Assembly (NCBI GenBank): GCA_002403095.1 | Contig: DHHC01000001.1 | Coordinates: forward strand, 5,866-69,865 | Direction of reading: 5' to 3' | DNA length: 64,000 nt | Source of the DNA: Leptolinea sp. UBA4782 | GTDB lineage: Bacteria; Chloroflexota; Anaerolineae; Anaerolineales; Anaerolineaceae | Shown: positions 40,986 to 48,105 of the stretch, one piece after another | How positions within the stretch are numbered: position 1 is the first letter of the stretch | Layout of the letters: every line of letters begins with the position of its first letter | Translations under genes and position numbers: made by a program | The notes under the pieces: model-generated | Seen by the model: only the letters and a program-made list of their open reading frames with translations | What the model was told of the DNA's origin: nothing | Databases searched by the model: none

Positions 40986-43556
40986 ATGAGTGAAGATGTA
41001 ACCCCCATCAGGCAGCAATACCTGCAGATCAAGCGCCAGTACCCGGATGCGATTGTCTTTTTCCGCCTGGGTGATTTTTACGAGACCTTTGACCATGATG
41101 CAGAGATCACCTCGCGTGAACTTGACATCGTCTTAACCTCCCGCAATGTTGCCAAAGGTTCCCGCATCCCGATGGCTGGCATCCCCTACCATGCCGTTGA
41201 GAACTACCTGGCAAGGCTGATCGAAAAAGGGTACCATGTCGCCATTTGCGAACAGGTTGGAGACCAGCCAAATAAGGGCATTTTCACCCGCGAAGTGGTG
41301 CGCGTGGTTACCCCGGGCACCCTGATCGAACCCGGCCTGTTGCATGCAGAGCGGAACAACTACCTGGCTGCAGTGATCCTGTTAGAAGATAAGGCGGGTT
41401 TGGCATTTGCAGATATCACCACCGGTGAATTCTTTGCCACTGAACTCGCCGGTGAGGGGTTCCTTAACCAGGTCCGTGCCGAATTGATGCGCCTCCGCCC
41501 GGCAGAAGTGCTGCTGCCGCAGGATACAACCCTGCCAAACGGCGACGCCTTTCATGTTACCAGCCTGCCTGCCTGGCGCTTTGAACCGGGGCGCTGCAGC
41601 GAAGAGATCAAAGCGCACTTCAAGGTTGCCACCCTGGACGGATTCGGGCTGAAGGGGATGAATATGGCTGTCAGGGCAGCTGGTGCCATCCTGCAATATT
41701 TGCAGGATACCCAGCCGCAAGCGCTGCCTTTATTAACAGGCATATCGTCATACAGCCTGCATGAATTCATGACACTTGATTCATCAACCCGCTACAACCT
41801 GGAGCTGGAACAAACCATCCGCACGGGTGATGTGCATGGATCCCTGCTGGGAGTGCTGGACCACACCATCACCATGATGGGAAAACGCCTGATGCGCCAG
41901 TGGGTCAGTAAACCGCTGCTGGATATCGGGATGATCAATCAGCGGCTGGACTGCGTGGAATACCTTACCCAGAATGGTTTGTTCCGGGCAGAGGTGCGCT
42001 CAGCGCTGAAATCTATTCACGACCTCGAACGCCTGACCAACAGGGTGGTTTCAGGGAATGCACTCCCGCGTGACATCACCAGCCTGCGCGATAGCCTGGA
42101 AGCCCTTCAGAGTTTTATTCAGTGCATTGAGCCTGCCCGCGAAAGCCCGCTCCTTCACCTTATCCAGCATGTGAATCATCACAGCGAGGAGTTTTCTCTG
42201 CTTAAAAATGCTATCGATAACGACCCGCCAGCCACACTGCAAAACACCGGTATCATCCGCAGCGGGTATTCCGAAGAACTGGATAGTATCATCACTGCCT
42301 CTCAGCATGCCCGCAAGTGGATCGCCAACCTGGAACAGGTAGAGCGCGATAGGACCGGTATAAAAACTTTGAAAGTGGGTTTTAACAAAGTTTTCGGGTA
42401 TTACATTGAGATATCGCGCGGCCAGGCCAGCCAGGCGCCTGCAGATTATATCCGCAAGCAAACCCTGGTGAATGGTGAGCGTTTCATTACCCCAGAAATG
42501 AAAGAGTACGAATCCGTTGTATTGAATGCCGAGGAGCGCATACACGATTTAGAGCTCAGGCTTTTCAAGGAAGTGTGCGCAATCCTGGCTAAAACCAGTT
42601 CCCAGCTGTTGCAGACATCACGTGCACTGGCAGAGATCGATGTACTCGCTTCCCTGGCAGAAGTCAGTGTATTAAACGGTTACAACCGCCCAGAACTGAC
42701 AGAAGAGACCACACTCGAGATCATCGAAGGCAGGCACCCGGTAGTGGAGTTGGGTTTGGAGGGAACAAGGTTCATCCCGAATGATGCAGTTTTTGAACCG
42801 GGTGAAGTTGTACGGATAATTACCGGCCCTAATATGAGCGGGAAAAGCACTTTCCTGCGTCAGACGGCATTGATCGTCTTGATGGCCCAGATGGGTTGTT
42901 TTGTTCCCGCCAGGCAAGCCCGTATCGGGCTGGTCGACCGGATATTCACCCGCATCGGCGCACAGGATGAGATCCACTCCGGCCAGTCAACCTTCATGGT
43001 CGAAATGGTCGAAACCGCCAATATCCTGCATCATGCCACCGAAAGCAGCCTGCTGATCTTGGATGAGATCGGCAGGGGTACCAGCACCTATGATGGGGTA
43101 TCCATCGCCTGGGCTGTTATTGAGTATATCCACAACCATCCCAGGCTGCGCTCACGCACCCTCTTTGCCACCCACTACCATGAGCTGACGCAGCTGGCTG
43201 ACCTGCTGCCGGGCATCCGAAATTACAATGTGGCTGTCAGTGAAGCAGACGGTCAGGTGGTCTTCTTACACCGCATTGTTCCCGGAGGCGCAGACAGGTC
43301 GTACGGCATCCATGTTGCCCAGCTTGCCGGGCTTCCGAAACCTGCCATTCAGCGCGCCAGTGAGATTCTGCGCCAGCTCGAGGCATCTGCAGGCAAAGCC
43401 AGGCAGTTAACCCCCGATTTGTCCCAGCAGCTGGTGCTCTTCCCTGAAACCAATCCCCTCCTAGATGAGCTTAAGGACCTGGATATGAATGCCATCACCC
43501 CGATAGAAGCATTAAACCTGTTGTATGAATGGCAGAAGAAGTACTTGAAGGATTGA
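40986..43556 (+). CDS. mutS: DNA mismatch repair protein MutS
   Basis: MutS recognises mismatches and starts repair. The 856-residue protein has the N-terminal mismatch-recognition domain with GDFYETFDHDAEI (mispair-contacting Phe-x-Glu in that region), connector, lever and clamp domains, and the ATPase domain with Walker A GPNMSGKST (614-622), LLILDEIGRGTSTYDG (Walker B) and THYHELTQL. The start at 40986 is where family homology begins (MSEDVTPIRQQY); the frame is open further upstream but that part is antisense to another gene. mutL is not adjacent. RecJ and SSB, both used in mismatch repair, lie elsewhere in the window. Confidence 0.97.
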   Translation: MSEDVTPIRQQYLQIKRQYPDAIVFFRLGDFYETFDHDAEITSRELDIVLTSRNVAKGSRIPMAGIPYHAVENYLARLIEKGYHVAICEQVGDQPNKGIFTREVVRVVTPGTLIEPGLLHAERNNYLAAVILLEDKAGLAFADITTGEFFATELAGEGFLNQVRAELMRLRPAEVLLPQDTTLPNGDAFHVTSLPAWRFEPGRCSEEIKAHFKVATLDGFGLKGMNMAVRAAGAILQYLQDTQPQALPLLTGISSYSLHEFMTLDSSTRYNLELEQTIRTGDVHGSLLGVLDHTITMMGKRLMRQWVSKPLLDIGMINQRLDCVEYLTQNGLFRAEVRSALKSIHDLERLTNRVVSGNALPRDITSLRDSLEALQSFIQCIEPARESPLLHLIQHVNHHSEEFSLLKNAIDNDPPATLQNTGIIRSGYSEELDSIITASQHARKWIANLEQVERDRTGIKTLKVGFNKVFGYYIEISRGQASQAPADYIRKQTLVNGERFITPEMKEYESVVLNAEERIHDLELRLFKEVCAILAKTSSQLLQTSRALAEIDVLASLAEVSVLNGYNRPELTEETTLEIIEGRHPVVELGLEGTRFIPNDAVFEPGEVVRIITGPNMSGKSTFLRQTALIVLMAQMGCFVPARQARIGLVDRIFTRIGAQDEIHSGQSTFMVEMVETANILHHATESSLLILDEIGRGTSTYDGVSIAWAVIEYIHNHPRLRSRTLFATHYHELTQLADLLPGIRNYNVAVSEADGQVVFLHRIVPGGADRSYGIHVAQLAGLPKPAIQRASEILRQLEASAGKARQLTPDLSQQLVLFPETNPLLDELKDLDMNAITPIEALNLLYEWQKKYLKD

Positions 43557-43566
43557 CCTGGTTCCT

Positions 43567-43580
43567 GCCTCGATCGAGGC
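43567..43580. repeat. Perfect 14-bp palindrome between mutS and fmt
   Basis: GCCTCGATCGAGGC is its own reverse complement and lies exactly between the convergent mutS and fmt stops. It may act as a weak bidirectional terminator, although there is no T tract on the plus strand. Confidence 0.5.
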
Positions 43581-44492
43581 TTAAATCCAATCCTGAATGC
43601 CCCTCAAGAAGTCTCCGCCTGGCATAGCCCGCTTGCCTGCCGGCTGGCATTCATCAATCACCAGCCAGCCGTCTTTTGCCCCAACTGCAGGCAGGCCAGT
43701 AATTACCCATTTTTCTCCCGGAATAACCCCCTCAGATTCTTTGCTATGCGCTTTCAAGACCTTAAATGGTGCTTCTTTCCAGGTAAAAAATGCGCCAGGC
43801 CAGGGGGTAAACGCCCTCACCTGGTTGACAAGCTGCCGGCATTCCTTCTGGAAAGCCATGGCTCCATCCTGTTTGGTAATCAGGCGGGAATAGGTGGCAA
43901 AAGAGTCATCCTGCGGCACAGAAACGGTCTGTCCGCTGACATATCCAGGGATGGTTTGAATCAGCAGGTCAGCACCTAAATGTGAAAGGCGGTCATGGAG
44001 GGTACCGGCATTATCTTCTGGCAGGATTGGGGTCACAACCTGGCTGAGGATATCCCCGGTATCCATCCCGGCATCCATTTTCATCACCGTTACACCCGTT
44101 TCGGTATCGCCATTTAATAGTGTAAACGGGATAGGCGAAGCCCCTCTCCAGCGCGGTAGCAGGGATGGATGGATATTGATACAGCCATACCTGGGAAGCT
44201 CAAGCAGGTTCTGCCGCAGGATCTGGCCGTAAGCAGCGACCACGATCAATTCGGGCTGCCAGGCAGCAATCGTATTGTACACATCCGGGCTGCGCAGCTT
44301 CTCAGGCTGGATAACGGGGATTTTCAACCTGTCGGCCGCTGCATACACAGGCGGAGAGGTCAATTGCTTTCCTCTGCCGGCAGGCCGGTCCGGTTGGGTA
44401 ACCACACCCGTAATGCCATAATGGGAGTGCAAAGCCTCCAAGGCTGGGATGGCAAATTCAGGTGAGCCAAGAAACACAATCCGCAATGTCAT
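43581..44492 (-). CDS. fmt: Methionyl-tRNA formyltransferase
   Basis: Fmt formylates initiator methionyl-tRNA with 10-formyl-tetrahydrofolate. The 303-residue protein shows RIVFLGSPEFAIPALEAL, TQPDRPAGRGKQL, the formyl-transfer motif INIHPSLLPRWRGASPI (Asn, His), VTVMKMDAGMDTGDIL (catalytic Asp) and a C-terminal OB domain with VRAFTPWPGAFF. It is not next to def, the usual partner. A TGTTAAAAT extended -10 box on the minus strand ends six bases before the ATG, predicting a leaderless mRNA. Confidence 0.96.
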   Translation of the reverse strand: MTLRIVFLGSPEFAIPALEALHSHYGITGVVTQPDRPAGRGKQLTSPPVYAAADRLKIPVIQPEKLRSPDVYNTIAAWQPELIVVAAYGQILRQNLLELPRYGCINIHPSLLPRWRGASPIPFTLLNGDTETGVTVMKMDAGMDTGDILSQVVTPILPEDNAGTLHDRLSHLGADLLIQTIPGYVSGQTVSVPQDDSFATYSRLITKQDGAMAFQKECRQLVNQVRAFTPWPGAFFTWKEAPFKVLKAHSKESEGVIPGEKWVITGLPAVGAKDGWLVIDECQPAGKRAMPGGDFLRGIQDWI

Positions 44493-44498
44493 AGGCTA

Positions 44499-44507
44499 AT
44501 TTTAACA
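44499..44507 (-). promoter_or_regulatory. Extended -10 promoter of fmt, leaderless configuration
   Basis: TGTTAAAAT on the minus strand (44507 to 44499), six bases before the fmt ATG at 44492. Confidence 0.55.
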
Positions 44508-44524
44508 CAGGCGCACTTTGACAC

Positions 44525-44552
44525 TTGCATTGAAACGAGAATATTGTAAAAT
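44525..44552 (+). promoter_or_regulatory. Promoter of the DUF4870-like gene
   Basis: TTGCAT (44525-44530) and TAAAAT (44547-44552) are 16 bases apart. The start point would be near 44559, giving a leader of about 30 bases with AGGAGG. Confidence 0.5.
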
Positions 44553-44589
44553 TATGTATCACATAATCCCCAACTAACAGGAGGCTTGA

Positions 44590-44916
44590 ATGTCGAACCA
44601 AGTGTATGATGTAACCCCAGAAACCACCAGCGATGACCGATTAATGGCATTATTGAGCTATATCTTCCCGGTAATAGTTCCGCTCATCATCCTATTAACA
44701 GAGGAGCGTAAGAACAGACCCTTCCAGAGATTGCATGCAGTCCAAAGCCTCGTTTTGTCGGTTATCATTGCAATAGCAACCATTCTGGTCATCACTTCAT
44801 GCCTGACTCCTGTCATCTATATCTGGGGGATTGTGGTTGGCATAAAGGCATACCAGGGAGAGAATTTGGCCATCCCATTCGTTTCTGACTTTGTGAAGAA
44901 ACAGGGCTGGGTTTAG
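44590..44916 (+). CDS. Small membrane protein, DUF4870-like
   Basis: The 108-residue protein has a short soluble start (DVTPETTSDDRLMALLSYIF) and about three hydrophobic segments around residues 20-37, 53-71 and 73-88. This pattern, with ERKNRPFQRLHAVQSL between helices, fits the DUF4870/Tic20-like small membrane protein family. Function is unknown. AGGAGG precedes the ATG at 44590. It has its own promoter and terminator and appears monocistronic. Confidence 0.8.
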   Translation: MSNQVYDVTPETTSDDRLMALLSYIFPVIVPLIILLTEERKNRPFQRLHAVQSLVLSVIIAIATILVITSCLTPVIYIWGIVVGIKAYQGENLAIPFVSDFVKKQGWV

Positions 44917-44950
44917 GGTCACCCCCGTAATATAGAGTTTCACTGAATAC

Positions 44951-44984
44951 AACAATCACCCTGCCCAGGGTGATTGTTCTTTTT
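44951..44984 (+). terminator. Rho-independent terminator after the DUF4870-like gene
   Basis: AACAATCACCCTG (44951-44963) pairs with CAGGGTGATTGTT (44966-44978), followed by CTTTTT. A very strong stem. Confidence 0.9.
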
Positions 44985-44997
44985 CCTGCCTATCAGG

Positions 44998-45003
44998 TAA
45001 AAT
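44998..45003 (+). promoter_or_regulatory. -10 box of the glutaredoxin gene
   Basis: TAAAAT at 44998-45003 lies 20 bases before ATG 45024, just after the preceding terminator. The short leader contains GGAGAGGAG (45010-45018). Confidence 0.45.
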
Positions 45004-45023
45004 AGTTCAGGAGAGGAGAATAC

Positions 45024-45281
45024 ATGACCAATGCGTTGATCTTTCCATTCACGGTATATGGGACTGCCTGGTGCGGTGACTGTAACCGCACGCGTGCCCT
45101 GCTGGCTGAACATAACATCGATTACACATGGGTGGATATTGAATCAGACATGGCTGCTCGCAGCCTGGTTCAGGACCTGAATAACGGGGATCGCAGTGTC
45201 CCTACTATAGTTTTTGCAGACGGCTCAATTTTAGTGGAACCATCCAAAGCTGAACTGAAACAGAAGCTTGGGATAGACTAA
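45024..45281 (+). CDS. Glutaredoxin/mycoredoxin-like protein
   Basis: The 85-residue protein is a small thioredoxin-fold redox protein with active site WCGDC (Cys17, Cys20), preceded by TVYGTAWC and followed by the cis-Pro segment RSVPTIVFADGS. Such proteins reduce disulfides or mixed disulfides with low-molecular-weight thiols. The CGDC motif is closer to NrdH/mycoredoxin-like proteins than to classical CPYC glutaredoxins. The thiol used by this organism is not known. It overlaps nothing and ends three bases before a convergent gene. Confidence 0.88.
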   Translation: MTNALIFPFTVYGTAWCGDCNRTRALLAEHNIDYTWVDIESDMAARSLVQDLNNGDRSVPTIVFADGSILVEPSKAELKQKLGID

Positions 45282-45284
45282 CCT

Positions 45285-45527
45285 TTACTCCCGGTTTTTT
45301 CCGCGCACCATTTTCACCACCCAGATTATCAGGGCGCCTGCGAACAAGGCTCCTCCAATAACAGCAAGGCTGGCCCCTTTCCTGATGGCTTCGGCCTGAA
45401 CCTGGCCGGTCTGGGTGATTTTCCGATACAACTGGTTCACAAAATCCGGATCAGGTTTGATCTGGTTCAAAGCATTCGATAATTCTTTTTCAAGGTGCAA
45501 GTCCATTTTCACATTTTCAACATTCAT
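45285..45527 (-). CDS. Small single-helix membrane protein in the sigma-DegV operon
   Basis: The 80-residue protein has a soluble N-terminal half (about 1-48, with LEKELSNALNQIKPDPDFVNQLYRK split across it) and one membrane helix (about 50-70) followed by a short basic tail. I cannot assign a family. The N-terminal half resembles in length and charge the cytoplasmic part of small anti-sigma factors, and the gene is in an operon with an ECF sigma factor, so an anti-sigma role is possible but unproven. Its ATG overlaps the degV stop by four bases. Confidence 0.72.
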   Translation of the reverse strand: MNVENVKMDLHLEKELSNALNQIKPDPDFVNQLYRKITQTGQVQAEAIRKGASLAVIGGALFAGALIIWVVKMVRGKNRE

Positions 45528-46402
45528 TCGTTATTCCCCTGGTATAAAGATGAAGACAATGCTGGATAAAGGACCAACCCAACTGTTCCAGGCCCCAAAT
45601 GGGCTGCAACCGGGATGGCCAGTTCTGTGATCACGACCTCTTTCACATTTTCAAGCTTTTCCAGTAATTCCTTCATGTGTTCTGCAGCTGGCAGGTCATT
45701 GGCATGAACAACTGCCACGCTAAAATCTGCCCTGGCTGTGTGTTCCCGGGCATATTCCAGCAACCAGTTGAATGCCTTCTGCCTGGTGCGCACTTTTTCA
45801 ATTACTTCCAGCAGCCCTTCCTTTAGTTCGATCACGGGTTTCAGTTTCAAGAGTGAAGACAGGGTACTCTGGAGTAAATTAACCCTCCCGCTTAACCGGG
45901 CATACTCCAGGTTGTCTACTGTAAACACAATCTTGAGATTCTTGCTGGCCTGATCCAGGTGCTGCTTAATCTTCTGGATTGAGTAACCTGCTTGCTCAAG
46001 CAGGCGCACATCGCGGCACATGAAGGCCAGGGCGGCAGATCCGGCTCCCGAGTCGATTGGATACAGGTCCAGTTCATTGATCAGCTGGCGGGCTGCTTGC
46101 TGCACCGCTGTGAAAGTTCCGGATAATTTACTGGCAACATGCAAGGAAAGGATCTGGTCTCCTTTTTCGGCAATGGAATGGTAAAAAGCAGCCATCTGGT
46201 CTGGTGATGGGAAGGCAGTTTTCGGAATTTCCCTGGTTTTGTTCACCAGCTCATAAAACAACTTTGGTGTAATGTCAACATCCTGCCGGTAACTGGTTTC
46301 TGTAAACCTAAGCCAGAGGGGCAAAAGTAAAATGCGGTACTTTTCCTTCCAATTACCCGGTAAATCTGCCGAACCATCTGTAACCAGAATAATCTCTTTC
46401 AA
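45524..46402 (-). CDS. DegV family fatty-acid-binding protein
   Basis: The 292-residue protein is a DegV/FakB-type protein, which binds a fatty acid and presents it to a kinase. Features: ILVTDGSADLPGNW at the start, FPSPDQMAAFYHSI, LHVASKLSGTFTAVQQAA with the ligand-contacting Ser/Thr, and YPIDSGAGSAALAF. The C-terminal domain contains AVVHANDLPAAEHM and HLGPGTVGLVLYP. No FakA kinase is in the window. The start is TTG 46402, overlapping the sigma-factor stop as TTGA; no ATG gives the full N-terminal motif. Confidence 0.9.
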   Translation of the reverse strand: MKEIILVTDGSADLPGNWKEKYRILLLPLWLRFTETSYRQDVDITPKLFYELVNKTREIPKTAFPSPDQMAAFYHSIAEKGDQILSLHVASKLSGTFTAVQQAARQLINELDLYPIDSGAGSAALAFMCRDVRLLEQAGYSIQKIKQHLDQASKNLKIVFTVDNLEYARLSGRVNLLQSTLSSLLKLKPVIELKEGLLEVIEKVRTRQKAFNWLLEYAREHTARADFSVAVVHANDLPAAEHMKELLEKLENVKEVVITELAIPVAAHLGPGTVGLVLYPALSSSLYQGNNE

Positions 46403-46980
46403 TGCTCGTAATCCCCTAAGTAGGTTTTCAACGCTTGCAGGGTGCGGTGGTACAGGCTTTTTATTGCTCCTTCACTGCGCCCCATAATCACAGCAATATC
46501 ACTGTTTGAAAGGTGCTCTACATATTTCAAAATCAAGAGCTGCTGCCGGTCAGGTGTCAGTTTTCGGATGGCTGACAGTAAAGCTTCGTTATCCTGGTTA
46601 ATCACCAGGACTGCCTCAGGATGGTCTGAAGCCGTATGCAGGTCAAGATGATCCTCCAGCGATACTTCGCGTTTCCGGCTGCTGTCGCGGTGATAATTGG
46701 CAACCAGGTTATGTGCTATGCGGTAAAGCCAGGCTGAAAAGGGTACGCCCATATACTTGTACGAGGATATATGCCCAAAAGCCCGGTGAAAGACTCTGGC
46801 GGTTATGTCTTCTGCATCATGCTGGTTGCCAGTCCGGTAGTATATATAGTTAAAGATCGCAGTTACATATTTCTGGTACAGGTATCCAAACGCTTCTGCA
46901 TCCCCTTGTGCGGCCTGGGAAATCGCGTTTTCATCTGTGTACGCTTCATTGTCTGCAGGTTTATTTAGCAACTCTGACAT
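46399..46980 (-). CDS. ECF-type RNA polymerase sigma factor
   Basis: The 193-residue protein has sigma region 2 (DAEAFGYLYQKYVTAIFNYI, QHDAEDITARVFHRAF, PFSAWLYRIAHNLVANYHRD) and region 4 (LTPDRQQLLILKYVEHLSNS, GRSEGAIKSLYHRTLQALK), without regions 1 or 3. It would direct RNA polymerase to a small regulon in response to a signal. ATG 46980 is chosen over ATG 46992, since homology starts after it. degV and a small membrane protein follow with four-base overlaps. The leader carries an imperfect palindrome that could be an autoregulatory site. Confidence 0.92.
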   Translation of the reverse strand: MSELLNKPADNEAYTDENAISQAAQGDAEAFGYLYQKYVTAIFNYIYYRTGNQHDAEDITARVFHRAFGHISSYKYMGVPFSAWLYRIAHNLVANYHRDSSRKREVSLEDHLDLHTASDHPEAVLVINQDNEALLSAIRKLTPDRQQLLILKYVEHLSNSDIAVIMGRSEGAIKSLYHRTLQALKTYLGDYEH

Positions 46981-47003
46981 GATTAACACCATTAATGTCA
47001 GTT

Positions 47004-47024
47004 CGTTTCAATCAAATCGAAACG
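47004..47024. repeat. Palindrome in the sigma-factor leader
   Basis: CGTTTC (47004-47009) and GAAACG (47019-47024) flank a nine-base spacer that continues the symmetry with few mismatches. It lies between the predicted -10 box and the sigma-factor start, a suitable place for an operator. Confidence 0.4.
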
Positions 47025-47045
47025 CTTTGAGCATTCACTTTTTCC

Positions 47046-47051
47046 ATTTTA
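47046..47051 (-). promoter_or_regulatory. -10 box of the sigma-degV operon
   Basis: TAAAAT on the minus strand (47051 to 47046), about 65 bases before the sigma-factor ATG. Confidence 0.4.
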
Positions 47052-47195
47052 CCTTTTTTTCACCGTGATTCAACAGCAAATTCCAGCTGCTGGCAGCTGT
47101 TTAGAATGAAACAGGTTAAGCAAAATTCATCAAATGGCATTAAACTAATGGTAGCAACTTAATAATCCAAATTCATAGATAGGTGGAAAATACAA

Positions 47196-48029
47196 ATGGA
47201 ACACACCGAATTTTCATGGACCTCCCCTGAACATGTCCAGTTCTATGCCCAGGATTGGACGCCAGCAAACCACGTCATCGCTTCGATCACTCTAGTTCAC
47301 GGATTAGGAGAACACAGCAGCCGCTACCAGCATCTGGCTGAGTACTTTTGTGAACGGGGTATCTCGGTATTATCGTACGATCAGCGCGGGCACGGCCGAA
47401 CTGAAGGGAAACGCGGGCATATCCCCTCATACGAAACAGCTGCGCAGGATACAAAGCATTTCATATTGGAAAACCATCAGCGCCACCCTGACAGCCATCA
47501 TTTTCTGTATGGTCATTCGCTCGGTGGTGCAATGGCATTGTACTACACCATGACAGAGAAGACCGGGATTGAAGGCACAATAGTGACCGATCCCGGGCTT
47601 GCACCAGGTGACCCGCTGCCGCCAGCCAAACTTGTCCTGGCAAAGTTCATGGCGAAAGTTGCCCCAAGCTTCACCCTTGCAAATGGGCTTGATAGAGAAA
47701 ACCTTTCCCATGATAGGGAAGTAATTCAGCGCTACATAGATGACCCCCTGGTCCATGATCAGGTTTCTGCCAGCCTGGGAATGAACCTTTTCTCAAAAGG
47801 TGCCTGGATGATCGAGAATGCTGCCAAACTGGACCTGCCTTTGCTTCTGATGTACGGCACCAAAGATCATCTGGTAGATCTAACAGCTATACGCAATTTT
47901 CTGCAGAATGCCGGGGAATTGGTAACTTCGAAAGCCTGGGATGGTTTTTACCATGAGATCCATAATGAACCCGAAAAGAACGAGGTGTTTGACTTTACGA
48001 TAAACTGGATTAAAAGCCGGATTTCATAA
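47196..48029 (+). CDS. Alpha/beta hydrolase, monoacylglycerol lipase-like
   Basis: The 277-residue protein is a serine hydrolase of the lysophospholipase/monoacylglycerol lipase group. Motifs: VHGLGEHSSRYQHLAEYF (oxyanion region), SYDQRGHGRTEGKRGH, nucleophile elbow GHSLGG (Ser108), LMYGTKDHLVD with the catalytic Asp, and FYHEIHNEPEK with the catalytic His. No signal peptide, so it acts in the cytoplasm, probably on monoacylglycerols or lysolipids. GGTGGAAA lies upstream of ATG 47196. It is divergent from the sigma-factor operon. Confidence 0.92.
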   Translation: MEHTEFSWTSPEHVQFYAQDWTPANHVIASITLVHGLGEHSSRYQHLAEYFCERGISVLSYDQRGHGRTEGKRGHIPSYETAAQDTKHFILENHQRHPDSHHFLYGHSLGGAMALYYTMTEKTGIEGTIVTDPGLAPGDPLPPAKLVLAKFMAKVAPSFTLANGLDRENLSHDREVIQRYIDDPLVHDQVSASLGMNLFSKGAWMIENAAKLDLPLLLMYGTKDHLVDLTAIRNFLQNAGELVTSKAWDGFYHEIHNEPEKNEVFDFTINWIKSRIS

Positions 48030-48040
48030 ACACCTGTCAC

Positions 48041-48070
48041 TTGACCCGCAATTACTTTAGAGGCTACAAT
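48041..48070 (+). promoter_or_regulatory. Sigma-70-type promoter of the SHMT-GcvT gene
   Basis: TTGACC (48041-48046) and TACAAT (48065-48070) are 18 bases apart. The start point near 48077 leaves a leader of about 29 bases with TAGGAGA. Confidence 0.7.
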
Positions 48071-48105
48071 AAAAATAGCTCCACAAATCACTTTAGGAGA
48101 TTGGA

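Noticed and set aside
43567..43580. Palindrome between mutS and fmt as a restriction or recombination site
   Set aside because: It contains CGATCG, but its exact position between convergent stops is better explained by a weak terminator.
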